From the NCBI GenBank assembly GCA_014529385.2, contig CM043947.1, positions 125,431,891 to 125,495,890 on the forward strand: a DNA stretch of 64,000 nt, written 5' to 3'. Source of the DNA: Adiantum capillus-veneris (Eukaryota > Streptophyta > Polypodiopsida > Polypodiales > Pteridaceae). Position 1 is the first letter of the stretch. Each line of letters opens with the position of its first letter. The notes below the pieces were generated by a model. It was not told where the DNA came from. It saw nothing but the letters and a program-made list of their open reading frames with translations, and ran no database searches. Position numbers and translations under genes: made by a program. Shown piece after piece: positions 43,700 to 55,950 of this stretch.

Positions 43700-43996
43700 T
43701 GTGAGCACATGAAGGAGAAGGAGATAGAGATGGAGCAAGAGCATTTCTTAGCTTACACCTGAGAGAATGAGGATTTTTAGGTTAAATGGACCTTTTATAA
43801 GAGTTTGGCCCATTCGCACGTGGCATCCTCAGTGGCCGATCATTGCAAAACTACTGTAAAAATAAGATAAGTGGTGCGCCTCTCATCGGCAATCACCTAC
43901 ACACCTATTGGAGTGACAAGCCTTGTCTGTGACTCAATCAAATAAATAATATGCATCTGTCAAAGGTGATAGGGTTTCCATGAGGGTTAACATGTC
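43700..43996 (-). repeat. LTR fragment with TATA box and upstream purine tract
   Basis: On the minus strand a purine tract (AGAAAGGGGGACA, about 43997-44009) precedes TGTTAACC at 43996. About 190 bases on is a TATA box (CTTATAAAAGG, near 43795), followed by a CT-rich leader that runs into the microsatellite. This is the U3-R layout of an LTR retroelement; its 3' end is not determined. Confidence 0.5.
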
Positions 43997-44009
43997 CCCC
44001 TTTCTGATG

Positions 44010-44900
44010 TAGATTCCGTCCTCGGAAGCTATTGAGATGAAGCCCGTTCGTCGAGGTGGAAGAGCATCCGAGATTGAATTTCCTTAGCCTTCTTCAATCA
44101 TTGCAAAGTCAACCAAAATTGGCACAGTAACTGCATTCTCATATACAATTAAAAAGCGTATGCAGTTGTAGGTACACAAATTGATTGGTAACAGAATAGT
44201 AAACACTTTGTCAGTAGTAAACATTAAACTATAATATAATCAAACACATAAACAGTTGTAAAGGTCAAAAACTAAACAAGTCCGGGGTCGCTAATTTAAC
44301 GGTCGAAAGGCACTAGAGGTCAACTATTAATACTATGGACAAGCTTCTCAATTTTCTCTGGTCAATTTAGCTATTTAATAGCAAGAGCCAAGTATTTCAT
44401 GTTCGAGGGTTGACTAGAGGCTATACTAAGACAACTAGTGCATGGAGGCTGCAAGAGATAGCTAATCTCTCAGGAAACCCAAGTCTAAGCCGTTCCTACC
44501 TATCTTAGTTTCAAATGTGTGTCAGACATCAAAAACTACTTTCCTTATCGCAAGCTTGTTTCAATGATTTGGTATAGCTACGAGTCTTCGAATGCAACAA
44601 AACTTTGTGCCTAGCATGAGCAGAGTATCCTTAACACTCCCGTGTACTCAAATGTCATTTTTGACAATTGAATAAAATAAAGCCTAAGATAAACATCCTA
44701 TTTTAGGTCAATCAGTTTTGGACTCTGAAGCACTCTATAGCTTCCTCTAGACGTGCTCTACCTATTCCTAAGGTCAAAAACCACTTCTGGTGCGTGTATG
44801 GTGCACAGGGAGCAAAATCAACTTGTAGACATCACGACTAAAATGACACTTTTTTCATGAGAAACTTACGTTAAATGGAAGATCTTTCGCTTGCAAACGC
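44010..44900. other. No recognised gene
   Basis: AT-rich sequence between two LTR-like segments. Probably internal or LTR sequence of decayed retroelements. Confidence 0.35.
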
Positions 44901-45303
44901 GTTGGCATGCTCGGAATATCAATGTAACACCGTACAAGAGAGACACAAAGATTTCAAAGAAATAGTAGACTCACGTTGAGCTTCTGCAGAGAAAGTGCAT
45001 ACTTTCATTATCCAAAACTTAGGTTTTTAATTACAAAGATTGGCTTTTATACCTTAGCCAAGGTTCAAAGAATGGATTCTATCTATTTGGGCTCAATTCA
45101 AAGCTTATAAATTGCATTTGATTACAAACTTGGAGGCCCTCAACCCCTTTAGACTCATTGGAAATCAATAATATTACAATGGCTTTGGACTTTGCGAGAT
45201 TTTTCCATTGATACAAAGGGATTTAATACATTTGATTGGCTTTAAAAATGAGTGGCACCCCTTTTAATGCTCTTTCTTTAGCTCTTGTTAGTTGAGCAAC
45301 TAA
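44900..45303 (-). repeat. LTR (3' end of a minus-strand retroelement)
   Basis: Minus strand: purine tract AAGGAGGGGGGA, then TGTTAGTTGCTCAACTAACA (a short palindrome) at 45303, and a TATA box GGTATAAAAGCC near 45053. Low-coordinate end not fixed. It closes the gag-like and coding region that lies at 45344-48650 and probably the pol farther upstream. Confidence 0.6.
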
Positions 45304-45343
45304 CATCCCCCCTCCTTGCCCGCGTCATCCACAACACAGCTAC

Positions 45344-48300
45344 TTAGGGTGCTAAGTAGTGGACGGGCTTCCTTTCCATTGTCCTTTGTGCGTGTTGCTC
45401 AAGTCCTTGCTGGTATGTGAGGTAGAGTTCTTGATCTTTAGTTGACATAAACTGCATGGCGACTTTATTTCTTTTCTCAACTGTGAAGTAAATGAAAAAT
45501 CTTACCCACAGATTGGTGATGACTCGGCCAAAGATCTTGGACCGATAATAAGTGAAGAATCCCGTGTACAATGCTTCTTTACATGTCTACATGGAGTAGG
45601 ATGGTAGAAACATCACTCTAGCATAAAAGCCATGAAGCACTTCTTCAGAGGACTGGCCCAATAAATCATAGCATAAGCCCTTGGCGCCTTCAAGAAAGGA
45701 CATCCATGTTGCATCTGTTTGCTCTACACGGTGAAAAGTCTACAAACAAGTTAAGAGCATTTTTGAAATCTTTACTGGCATGATGCATGCCAAATCTGGA
45801 ATGCCACAAAACAGCTGAATGGTTAAGGACAATGTTTTTACCCTGTAGTCTTCTGTGGGTTGGGTTGGGTAGTTGAGCCAAGCAGGCTGCTTTTGCTGGA
45901 GGAGAAAGTGTTGTTGCCAACTTCGGACTCTTGGTACCGGGCACTGCACAGGATCTTGTTTGATATGATTTGACACATTTGTATAAAGGATCAAATACTT
46001 GGGGTGTTGGTTCAGCTAGATCTCCCGCCATTTGGGATGTGCCCGTGTTGGGCCGCCTTGGAAATCTTTGAGTAACCTCTCTTTGATTGGAGTACCTCAA
46101 ATTTGATGAGAGGAAAGGGATGAGATTTCTGATGCATGCATCTATATCTCGTGGTGTGAGGAGGTTGACATTGATGGAATGCAATATTCGCTCTTCCCAC
46201 TGCTGTCTTCCTTCCAAATGGTCTCTGTCTCTTCTTCCACCTTCTTTTTTAATGCTGCTTCCTCCTCGGTAGTTAAGATTTTTGGTTGAGCGGAGGGTTA
46301 GCTTCATCATGAGAAATATCTAGATCAGGAAGACTGACCAAAATCCATAAACTATAGGGAATCTTGATCTTACATTGAAAAATCTATCCGTCCTTCCTTT
46401 GATGTGGTAGCCTGTGCCATGGCTGTTGCTTAATCTTTGCTCAATTCTACTTTTAGCTGGTATATTTCCTGTTGGTATCTCTCCTCTTGTTGTATAAACT
46501 CGATAGAGAGATCTCTTCTCTGCAATTTCTCTAACTTCAGCTCCATCTCAAGGTCTTTAACTTTCCGTTCCACTACTTTGTATGCTTGATCGTGCCCTGT
46601 AGTGTGGCTAATGTAGGGTTGTCCTTGAGTTGGTTTATCAATGTATTTTTCTCTTGGAACGTCGCTTTTGATTGTGCCACTTGAGTATTTGCAATGTTTA
46701 GCTGAATTTGTAGCTTGTCGATTCTTGAAGTAGATTCATGTAGAGCTAAGGTGGCCATTGTGACTTGTTTCTCTTGCTACTGATTCCTTGTCTGGAGAGC
46801 TTCCAAATCCACTACTGACTTTGTAGTTAGTTCACTCAATTCTTTTTTGTTGAATTATATGGATTCTTTGTATGATTCAACACAAACATTGATCATGTCT
46901 AGCCTTTCATCTGAGAACCACAGTCACCTATATACATTATGAAGCTATTCATAGAGAGCATATATCTCTTCTTTCATTTTGTCCACCACATTGTGTGCAT
47001 ACTGGGCATATTCATTTATGTCCTTTGGATTCTCCATTCTTCTTGTGTTGCTCGCTTCAGGTTGATCCATTTGTGTGTCGTGAGCCTTAGTGATTGGCTC
47101 ATCTGGCTGGTTGGCTTAAGTATTTGGTGTCTCTATTGGGCTAGCTGGTTCACCTTCTTGCTCATTGACAATTGATTTGGGTGGTTTTGTTTCTGGTTCT
47201 ATATTGTTAGCAATGGGAGTGTCTTACTCTGGTTGTGGTTGTGGTTGTGGTTATGGTTGTATTGTGTCCTCCGGCTGTAGTGGTGCACTTGGGGGAGATA
47301 AATGTGAAACTTTTGTAGTAGGGTTGACTGGTTCTTTGAGTGAGTCCTCCCTAGGTAGTGTATCGGCTTCTTCTTGGGCTTGGGCCTATTCTCATTGTCG
47401 TTATTATTTATGATAGAGATGTTCTAGGCCAGCCCGAGGATCTTCCTTTTCATCAAACATTGGGTGTTTGGTTCGAATTTTGACTCTTCTTGGAGACGGT
47501 TTCCATTTTTCCTCAAAATCCTTTTTCAGTCCTCTTTCCACCTCAAAAGCCGCCTTCTCTCTTTCTTCTCTTGTTGCTTTTGAATTGATTCTTCTGTTGC
47601 TATTGCAAGGCGTGGCCATTTTATTGTTTTTGTGTCCTCTACCTTTGGTTTCCCTTTTTCTCTTTGATTTCTTTTGAGGAGAGTCTCTTTGTCCATTGTA
47701 TCTTCTTCTTCCTTGTCTCTTTCCATGGGTTTTACTGCAGTTGTTGTCTCTTGGCTAGGGACATCGACTAGTCTGGTCCTTAATTTGTTCCTCATTGGTG
47801 GATCTCTCATATGCACTTCTTCTTCATTCCTGTCCAGTAGCCATAGATTTTGCTCTAGGGTAGGTGGTAGATGTTCTACCTAGTTGAGAGCATGGTAAGG
47901 AATCCTTGTTAACACTTCTAGAGCTTCCAAGAAGGGACATCGACTAGTCTGGTCCTTAATTTGTTCCTCATTGGTGGAGCTCTCATCTGCACTTCTTCTT
48001 CATTCCTGTCCAGTAGCCATAGATTTCGCTCTAGGGTAGGTGGTAGATGTTCTACCGAGTTGAGAGCATGGTAAGGAATCCTTGTTAACACTTCTAGAGC
48101 TTCCAAGAAGGTGATCTTCTCTGGATTTTTCACATGAGTGAGAGTGGTGTGAAGCTATTGGGCGTGGTCTAATTTTGTCATGCCTTCCCTCTTTGAGGCA
48201 TGTGTGAATGTGGATGCCACGACATGATTTAGAATTGTGTATCTAGGAGGTCTTTTAGCAATGAAATGAAATTGCCAATGATAGAGCCGAAGTGCCCTCT

Positions 48301-48650
48301 CTATCCCTCTTTCCTTTAGATCCGAGACAGAGGTTGATGACTGACAGGTGAAACTGCTAGTTGTGGGCAAATGTTTGTCTCTCATAGGTTTTCCTCCTCT
48401 TTGTAGCCTTAGGGCTTTCACAACTTGGTATTTTGTGATATGCACCTCTATTGGAGAGTCATTCAAATCCGAGATGGCTGTCCTTCCTTCTTCTGTAATG
48501 TTGTGTAGGAGTTCATAAGCCCTCTTGTAGTCTACACCACAAGGCTCTAGTTCTTTGACAGCCAGGTGACATTTGCTTTCTTGAAGGAGTCTTCTTCTAA
48601 TTGGTATGGTGGAAGCTCAACAAATTTTTCCTTCATGGTTTTCTTCTTTG
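45344..48650 (-). pseudogene. Extra/gag-like coding region of a minus-strand gypsy element, decayed
   Basis: Chain of minus-strand frames (48466-48155, about 48133-47526, 46758-46573, 46310-45690, 45571-45344). The products are charged and rich in Lys/Glu (ERRRLLRWKED). They include a coiled coil (IDKLQIQLNIANTQVAQSK) and end at an LTR at 45303. No zinc knuckle, protease or RT is present, and I recognise no family. It may be an unusual gag or a 3' accessory ORF; position after pol suggests the latter. It contains a 176 bp tandem duplication and many stops. Confidence 0.4.
47758..48109. repeat. Tandem duplication, period 176 bp
   Basis: 47758-47933 and 47934-48109 are nearly identical direct copies (start GGGACATCGACTAGTCTGG). 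In minus-strand frames both encode ALNSVEHLPPTLE(R/Q)NLWL, so the duplication falls inside coding sequence. 176 is not a multiple of 3, so it shifts the frame. Confidence 0.92.
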
Positions 48651-48787
48651 GAGCTCTTGAGGTAGATGATAGTGAACCTGACGGGGCAGCATCCAATTCA
48701 TTGGTCAGACCAAGTTAGCAAGTCCCGATCAAGTAGAGAAACCAATAAGACAGAAATGGACACTAAAAAGCACAAACTTGGCAAAAT

Positions 48788-49390
48788 TATCTTAGGCGCG
48801 CCTAAGATACATATGGGTGTAGGTGCATGCAATTTTGTGCCAGAGTGAATGATTAGGAAATGTATGGGCTGTTGGTGATATGCATGGAGTTGGATAGCTT
48901 TTGGACACTTTTCATGAGAATTGTGTACAAATTTGTATCCGCTTTATCACTTTCAAAGCTTTTGGTGAGTGATAGAGTTTTACTGTGCCAAACTTGATGA
49001 AACTTGTCAGGGTGCTTTATTTTCCCCTTGTAGACATATCCGTGTCATCAAAGTGTAAGTCATGCCTTCCTTGTAGAAATTCTATCTTAGGTGCACCTAA
49101 GATAAAAATGGCTAATTTGGGTACGTTTTGTGCTTCTGGCACATTGATTGGTTGTGGTGAGTAGATCCTTGATGTCACATGAAGTTGGGTTTTGAATTGA
49201 TAGGCTAAAAGTAGTTTTGTTGTACTTGAGTCTATTTGGTGCGGTAAAATGCGTTTGAGAGTAGTTATGAATGAAATGAGTGGACTAGTGTGATGTACGC
49301 TTTGTGAGGGGTAGGGAAATCATGCCAATGTGAAAGTGTGTGCAAAATGTGCTTCCATCCTAGCAGATTATTTTCGGTGTGCCTAAGATA
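48788..49390. repeat. Three phased 22 bp palindromes
   Basis: Positions 48788-48809, 49083-49104 and 49369-49390, spaced 295 and 286. The first two are perfect palindromes with arms TATCTTAGG and CCTAAGATA; their four-base centres differ (CGCG against TGCA), so both keep dyad symmetry. The third keeps the right arm but is mismatched on the left. Flanks show only weak repetition. Confidence 0.85.
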
Positions 49391-50815
49391 AATTTTACAA
49401 ATTAATGCAATTTAGGCCCTAATCTTGCCCCATAAAGCTTCTACTAGGTTAATTATATAGGATGAAGCCCTTGGTTTTTTTCTGCACTTGCTAATGTCCC
49501 TCATTAGGTTGACAATTCCCTTTTGAGCTGAGATTGACATGGAGTCTTTAGTCACTCTAGTAGTTGTCTGCCTACTGAAGGTTAGTAAGGCTCCATTGTA
49601 AGGTATAGAGTGCTCGCTTTGAGTTTGAGGGTAAATGGATCAATATTTTGCATTGTGGTGCAAAATGTCCCTTGTGGTAAGGATATGGTCATCTTGCTGC
49701 TCACTGATGACGGGACCTTCACTGCACCCTTAACTTCTAAAAAATCCCTAGCATGATAGTCCCAACAAATTTGTGAAATTTGGTCCCCATCTGGGTCTTC
49801 TATCTTCAGCATAACAAAGATACTAGGTCATTTTTTCTGGGACTTTTTGCATATTTGACCCTAGCATTGTGTTGCTCTACTAGTGAAGAGCCTCTGAATC
49901 ACTTCTGGTGCAATATGGAGGTCTGGTGTGGCCGGTGTTAGCAGTTCTGATCTTGAAAGTTCCCACATTGGTTTGTGTATCTGTGCCTCCTACTACGCGT
50001 GTGGTTGACAATGTGATATCCAAAATGCTTCTAGACATAGTTAGAAACTTACCCCTCTGGGATGGAGTGAGTAAGAGCCAGCAAATAGGGTGTAGGAGAG
50101 CATGGAAGGTCGTCAAAATCCACAACTCGAAGATCTCCCTCGAAAGTCTAGAATGCAAATGAGAGGAAATATGGTCCAAGGGACTATATACACATGGACT
50201 TATCCGAGACCACGTGTCTAATGCCTACCTGGTGAGTAATAGGACTTACAATGTACTCCTGAATCAAAAATATCTAAAAATTGACATCCATGGACCTTTT
50301 TGTCACGCTTTTTGCTTTGCAGATGACTAGTGAGTTGAAGTGGCCGCTGAGTTTTTTGATCGGATTTGCTTCAAAATTTTTCTAGTTGCTCCATTAGCTT
50401 TGAGATTTCACGTTTGAAGTCAAAATCCAATTTTGACATTCTTGCTCATTATTTTTTAATTTTCTTGGATTTTATTAGTTTTTATTAGTAAAATTAAAGG
50501 AAAATTAACCTAACTACTCAAAAAATTCCATCCTATACACAAAAAATTACTAAAACACTCCTTAATTTATTATTTGGCCATATTTTTATGGACTATTCCA
50601 TTTTCATAATGATTTTGGCCAAAAAAACACACAATATAAGTGAAAACTACACTATTTATGGCTTTTGGCAGCTATGTACAATATATACACATATCAAGGG
50701 ATAACTCATTGCATTTCCCAATTATTAGGTTACGTGGTCAATCGGCTAATTTATTCAAGAAAGATCATACGCTAACACACGATTACTTCAAAACATTGCA
50801 CATATCTTTTGCAAA

Positions 50816-50816
<1 letters not shown>
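49391..50816. other. Mostly unassigned; weak minus-strand frames
   Basis: Minus-strand frames at 49582-49812 and 49880-50179 (TRVVGGTDTQTNVGTFK) look protein-like but match no family I know. They may be part of the same element. The stretch 50180-50816 is AT-rich with no gene seen. Confidence 0.35.

Positions 50817-50859
<43 letters not shown>
50817..50859. repeat. Poly-C run (43 bp)
   Basis: Forty-three consecutive C. Very rare in plant DNA; it can form i-motif/G-quadruplex structures, and the length may be an assembly artefact. Confidence 0.85.
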
Positions 50860-51419
50860 TGCTTTAGTTTGTCAGAATAATTGAGTATTTTGGTTTTGCA
50901 TTGTGTAGGTTACAAAGTTGTGTATATGCATGGCCCTGATTGGCCCTAAATTGCTATTGATGTCAATGTAGTTAAACTTGGTATGTTGTGCAAGAGGTGG
51001 GTCTTGAGCATTGTACTCAAGGGTTTTTGCTGGTGAGGTATGTTGTGGCTGAACCACGGTTGAACTCTCTTGAAGAGTAAACTCTGTAGCACTTGAGCAC
51101 GTTCTTTTACGGTGCGATATGTATCTGTGTTCTGATTGGAATCAGTGGGTCCAATCGTAGTTGGTGGTTTGATTTTAGGTATCCACTTGTACTTGATGGA
51201 GGTTGGTTTGTGTTTTGGTGGGGTCTTTGTTGGTACCCATAGTCTGACTTATCTATGTTGGGTAGTCGGTCTTCTACTATGAGCTACAAAATTATCCTTT
51301 GGTTGCCATATCCATTTCATCTTTAGTAGTGGTGGTTCTTGTTTACACGATGGGGATACAATTATTTTCTCTTAGGGTTGTTGGTGGTGTATAGCAATCT
51401 TTTGGTGCACACAAATTTT
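50860..51419. other. No recognised gene
   Basis: Minus-strand T/G-rich sequence downstream (in element direction) of the protease-like segment. No clear domain seen. Confidence 0.35.
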
Positions 51420-51910
51420 CTAAGATTGACTTTTGGGTATCCAAGCTTGCTTGACTCCCTGCATTGATGGAGTAGTAGAAGTCTTTATTGTAGCTGTAGT
51501 TGTAATTGATGACTCATGCTTGTTTGATTGGAAAGCACCTAGAGCGTCCTTCCATTCCTCTTTACTGTAGGAAAATGGTACTTTTAGTTGTCCTCGTTTG
51601 ACTGTGAGATCTAGAATTTTGGCATCCCAATCCTGAATTTCTCTGTAGGTTCTCATAATATCAGGTTCTCATTCATGTGTTCATCCGCTATACATATGAA
51701 AGTATGCGGGCAAGAGAATACATGAACCATAATATTCAAGTTGATCTTCCCTAAAGTTGAAGTGACTCTCTTGTTGCAACCCTTGACAATGACTCGATAG
51801 TACTCAAGTGGTTGAGTAGTTGCTTTACGATAAGTGGAATAGTTGACCGCATTGACTTGAGCTCCTGTATTGGCTAAAGCTTTAACTTTGTAATCATCGT
51901 TTAGATTCAC
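51420..51910 (-). pseudogene. Retropepsin-like protease segment
   Basis: Minus strand: VKALANTGAQVNAVNYSTY (the active-site D-T/S-G as N-T-G), LGKINLNIMVHVF, then ILGHPWM-type end continuing into TYREIQDWDAKILDL. The flap-to-end pattern is that of a Ty3/gypsy protease, but the catalytic Asp is Asn, so it would be inactive. It lies 3' of integrase rather than 5' of RT; see findings. Confidence 0.6.
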
Positions 51911-52087
51911 ATTGATTTGTATATAAAGACCATCTAGACACTTGTCATCAGTCTCGATCTCATCCTCTGCTAAAGTTTGAATGTGGAGGATATTGAGTGG
52001 TACAACTTGGAGAACAAGTTGTCATGCAGCTTTTCATTTTAGAGCATGAATGCGATCTTCTTCTTGAGCTTCCTCAATAACCTATTG

Positions 52088-55000
52088 TCATTTAAGCTTC
52101 CTTTCCTTAGATGCATGCATTCTTTGTAGAAGTTCATTAGTTAAGGGAAGGTTGTATTTGCAGAGTTGACATCCACTAATCCAATTTTCCATGATTTCTC
52201 CATCTACCATGGCTAACTTGACAGCCCCACTTGGTGAAACATCTTCAATGACAAAAGGACCATGTCCTTTTTTCTTGAACTTAGGTATATGTTGTTTCAA
52301 CGTTTATACTAGGACTAAATCCCTTTGTTTAAAAACTTTAATCATCAAATGTGAGTCAAAAAATTGCTTTTGTTTTTGTCTTTGTGTGTATATGTGGACA
52401 ATAGCCTCTAAACGTTGTTTATCTAGGCATTCTAAGTCCTTGAGTCTTTCTAACGACTCACGTCGTTTCCATTCCAACTCAGTTACAACTTTGAGCACGG
52501 GTAATAAGAATTCCATTGGCAATAGGCATCGAGGCATAGAACAAGTTAAAAGGAGTCATGCTCAAAGCTGTTCTGAAGGAAACTCGATAAGCCCATAAGG
52601 CACAGTGAAGACGCATTTCCCAGTCTATTCAATTTTGGTTAGTACAGAGCTCAAATTTTTGTTTGTATGTTCTGCTTGACCATTTGCTTGGGGATGGTAG
52701 GGTGATTTTTTTTAACAGATTACCATGAACTCATCTAGTAGATATTCTATCACCTCATTGAGGAAATGCTATCTGCAATCACTCACAAGCTCAATAGGAA
52801 GTCCGTATCTAGTAAAGACGCATTCGTACAGGAATGTAGCCATGGTTCTAGAATCATTCTTTTGGGTGGCTCCTATCCCAACCCACTTGGTTAAGTAATA
52901 TATTGCCACAATAATATATTGTGACTAAGTTTTGTAAGCTGGTACAAAGTCTATACCCCATTTAGCAAATGTGCATGCTCCCATGATAAGTCATAGTGGA
53001 ATGTAATCCATTCTCGTTGGCATCTTTGCTCATTGACATGAATCGCACCGTCAAACAAAATCTTTTGCGTTAGCAAATGAAGTTGGCCACCAAATGCTTG
53101 CCGTCAATATAGCCGTGACTGTGGTCTCATGAGAGAAGTGACCCCCCTGCTAGTAGACCTGTGTGAGCTTGTTCCATAATAGGAAGATATTCCTCTTCAT
53201 TGGCGCAGAGTCTGAGCTGTTTATCTTTCCCACGTTAATAGAGCTAGTTTCCAATCATTATGTAGTTGACGGCCTTAGTCATGTCTTCTAAGAATATTTT
53301 GTTAGTCAGATACTCAACCAAGTATCTGCTCCACTGGGGTGTGATTGAAATATGGAATAACGTGGCATGGGGTATGTTGCCTTTTTCTTTACACTGAGAG
53401 AAATAATTCACATAGTGATGAACATCCCTCTTCATGGTAGGCCAGTAAACACCCAACCAGGTTAATCTTTGCAGGGTTTGATATCGCGCAAAGTGTAGAC
53501 CTATGATTGTGGTATGAGCTTGACTCAAGTTTGCATCTTGCTTCTCAGATTGATACACAAGATCAAGACTCCATCCTTATTTTTACGATACAATCTTTTC
53601 ACCAACAATTGATATAGATCCAATTTCTCAATCAATCATGGTGTAATAGGAATTGGTATTTGAGAATCCACTTGTGATATAGTCATTAAAGACACACGTT
53701 CTTCTTACCATCTTGGAATCATTTCCACAGAGAACAGATATGCATCGTGTAAGTCAGGTGCTTCCCCAGTGGTGAGTCTTGACATGTGATCTGCCCGCTG
53801 GTGAGTCGTGCCTTTTTTTACCACCACTGTGAAGTCAAATAGTAGGATGATAAACCATCTTACTATCCTACCTGTATTGCATGGCTTATTCACCAAGTAG
53901 AGTAAGGCTTGATGGTCTACAAAGAAGACAAACTTGTTAGCAAGTAGTGTCAAAATTTCTTGATTGAATACACCATACCAAGACCTTCTCTTTCTGTGGT
54001 TGTATAGTTCTTTTCCGCTAGATTTGATTGTCTACTAGCATAGGAGATAGTAAAATCCATTTTTCCTTCTCCTGACTGGGCGAAGATGAAACCAATCAAT
54101 AAGTTGAAGCATCGACATGTACGTGGAACACTTTGTTCCAGTCTGGAGCTTTCAATATTGGTGCTGAGCTCAAAGCTTGTTTAAGCTTTTGGAAGGATTC
54201 CGCACATTCACCAATCCATTCAAAGTGAGTGATAAGGCTATATATGGGCCAAGCAATTACCGCATACATGTAAATAAATCTAAAATAGTAACCACAATGT
54301 TTCATAAATGCTTGCACTTCTTTGACGGTTGTTGGCCTAGCCAGTTCCACTATCACTGCCACCTTTTCCATGTCTCTGGCTATACCATTTTTTGATACAA
54401 TGTGTCCAAGAATTTTTCTTTGTCTAACCATAAAAATGCATTTTTCAGGATTTAAGCAAATCCTATATAGACAACATTTCTCAAAGACACATTGTAAATG
54501 TTCAAAATGTCTTTCTTGTTCTGTGGAGTGCACACAAAGATCATCCATGTATACTTCCAAGAACTTCCATAGATACTCCTTAAAGGCATGGCTCATTAAC
54601 CTCTAGAATGTTGCCGGTGCATTGGTCAATCCAAAAGGCATTACTCGATAATAAAAAATTCTCCACTCCATGGCAAAGGCCGTTTTATGTTGGCCCTTGG
54701 TATCGATATTCAATTGGTTATATCCAGAGAATCCATCCAAAAGTCTATAGGCTTCCTTGCCAGCTACTCATTCTAGCACATGATTGGTGATGGGAAGAGG
54801 ATAATTATTGTGTATGGTGGCACATTTCAGCTTTTTGAGATTTACACACACTCTAAGTTTTCCATTCTTTTTAAACACCACTACAATTGGTGATACCCAA
54901 TCACTGTGTTCTATTTCATAGATTAACTCAACCTCCTTGAGTTTCTCTATGTCTTCCTTGATTTTCTTGACAAAGCTCTCATTATAGGTGTATGGTCTTT

Positions 55001-55571
55001 GTCTACTTGGCTTAGCATCATCCCTCATAGGGATAGTGTACTGGCATACGGCAAGATCCACCCCTTTGCAATCTTTATAAGACCATGCAAAAACATCCAT
55101 TATTCTTTTAACGTTCTCATGACAATATCCTCTTCTTCCTATGGTAGATCTTTGGCTATGTATGCTGGTTTTGGCTCTTCTCCAGACTTGGAAAGGCATT
55201 TTGCTGCCCTTCACAAGAATTCCCCGGTTGTATTGATTGTCACAAGGGTTGCTCTACAATGATCCCGTGATTGTGTGAAGTGTATTTCTTATAATGCATT
55301 GGAACACAATTTTTCTTGATTTGTCACTATTTGATTCCATTTTTGTGGTCCATACTTCTTTCAAGGTTTGTTTTAGTTCTTTGTATTTTTCTTTCTGCTC
55401 CGTCTTGGTCATTAGAGGTTCTTTACCTTTGATTTTATCTGGCTTAATCGACCTTCGTTTTGTTTGGTGTTGGATCTTTGCATGATCTATATTTTGATAT
55501 CTTCCAATTATCTTGTCTTTTATGCCGTCCTCTGCATTCACTTTCATCAAGAATTGAGTTTTGGTTTTCAA
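52088..55571 (-). pseudogene. Ty3/gypsy pol (RT, RNase H, integrase), decayed
   Basis: Minus-strand order: linker region (55571-55214); RT (VSPIVVVFKKNGKLRVCVNLKKL, then [12 protein letters not shown] near 54620 and YMDDLCVHS near 54550, GHIVSKNGI); RNase H (ILKAPDWNKVFHVHVDAS, FVFFVDHQALLYLVNK at 53930). Next are the integrase zinc region (GLHFARYQTLQRLTW...YFSQCKEKGN) and a core that is largely erased (53240-52540), then the C-terminal part ending GPFVIEDVSPSGAVKL (near 52260). Stops are common. Together with the LTR at 45303 it probably forms one element of over 10 kb. Confidence 0.88.
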
Positions 55572-55950
55572 TAGCCATTTTGTAGTTTTCTTTCTTAAGT
55601 TATAGTCTTGTTTCTTTTGGTATCTTTGTTGGTGTCTTCAATATTGGTTTGGAAACTCAAAAAATATTTCTTTCCCTCCTTTGAGTAGAAGCTTGGCTCT
55701 TACCTACTCCTTCTCAAAGTCCCATCCCTCTGTTGTAATTGGTTCTTCTTTCCACTTGTCTGTAGTAGTGAGGCGGTCTGGGGCAAGCAACAAGAGAAGT
55801 GGCCTCTAAACACTCCTCAAGGCTCCCGTGCTGCTCAATTGGGACTGGGGCGACTACAAGCACACAAGACGACGACAAACCCATAGACAAATCCAACAAA
55901 AGAAAGGGGCACCACCTAGTTATGGATGCAAACTAGGATGCAAATAGTAT
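55572..55950. other. Upstream of gypsy pol; no recognised gene
   Basis: Minus-strand frames near 55900-55714 show no motif. Candidate leader or 5' region of the preceding element. Confidence 0.3.

Noticed and set aside
43475-43762. Open frame with poly-His/Thr and its reverse with poly-Cys/Val
   Set aside because: Direct translation of the CA/CT microsatellite.
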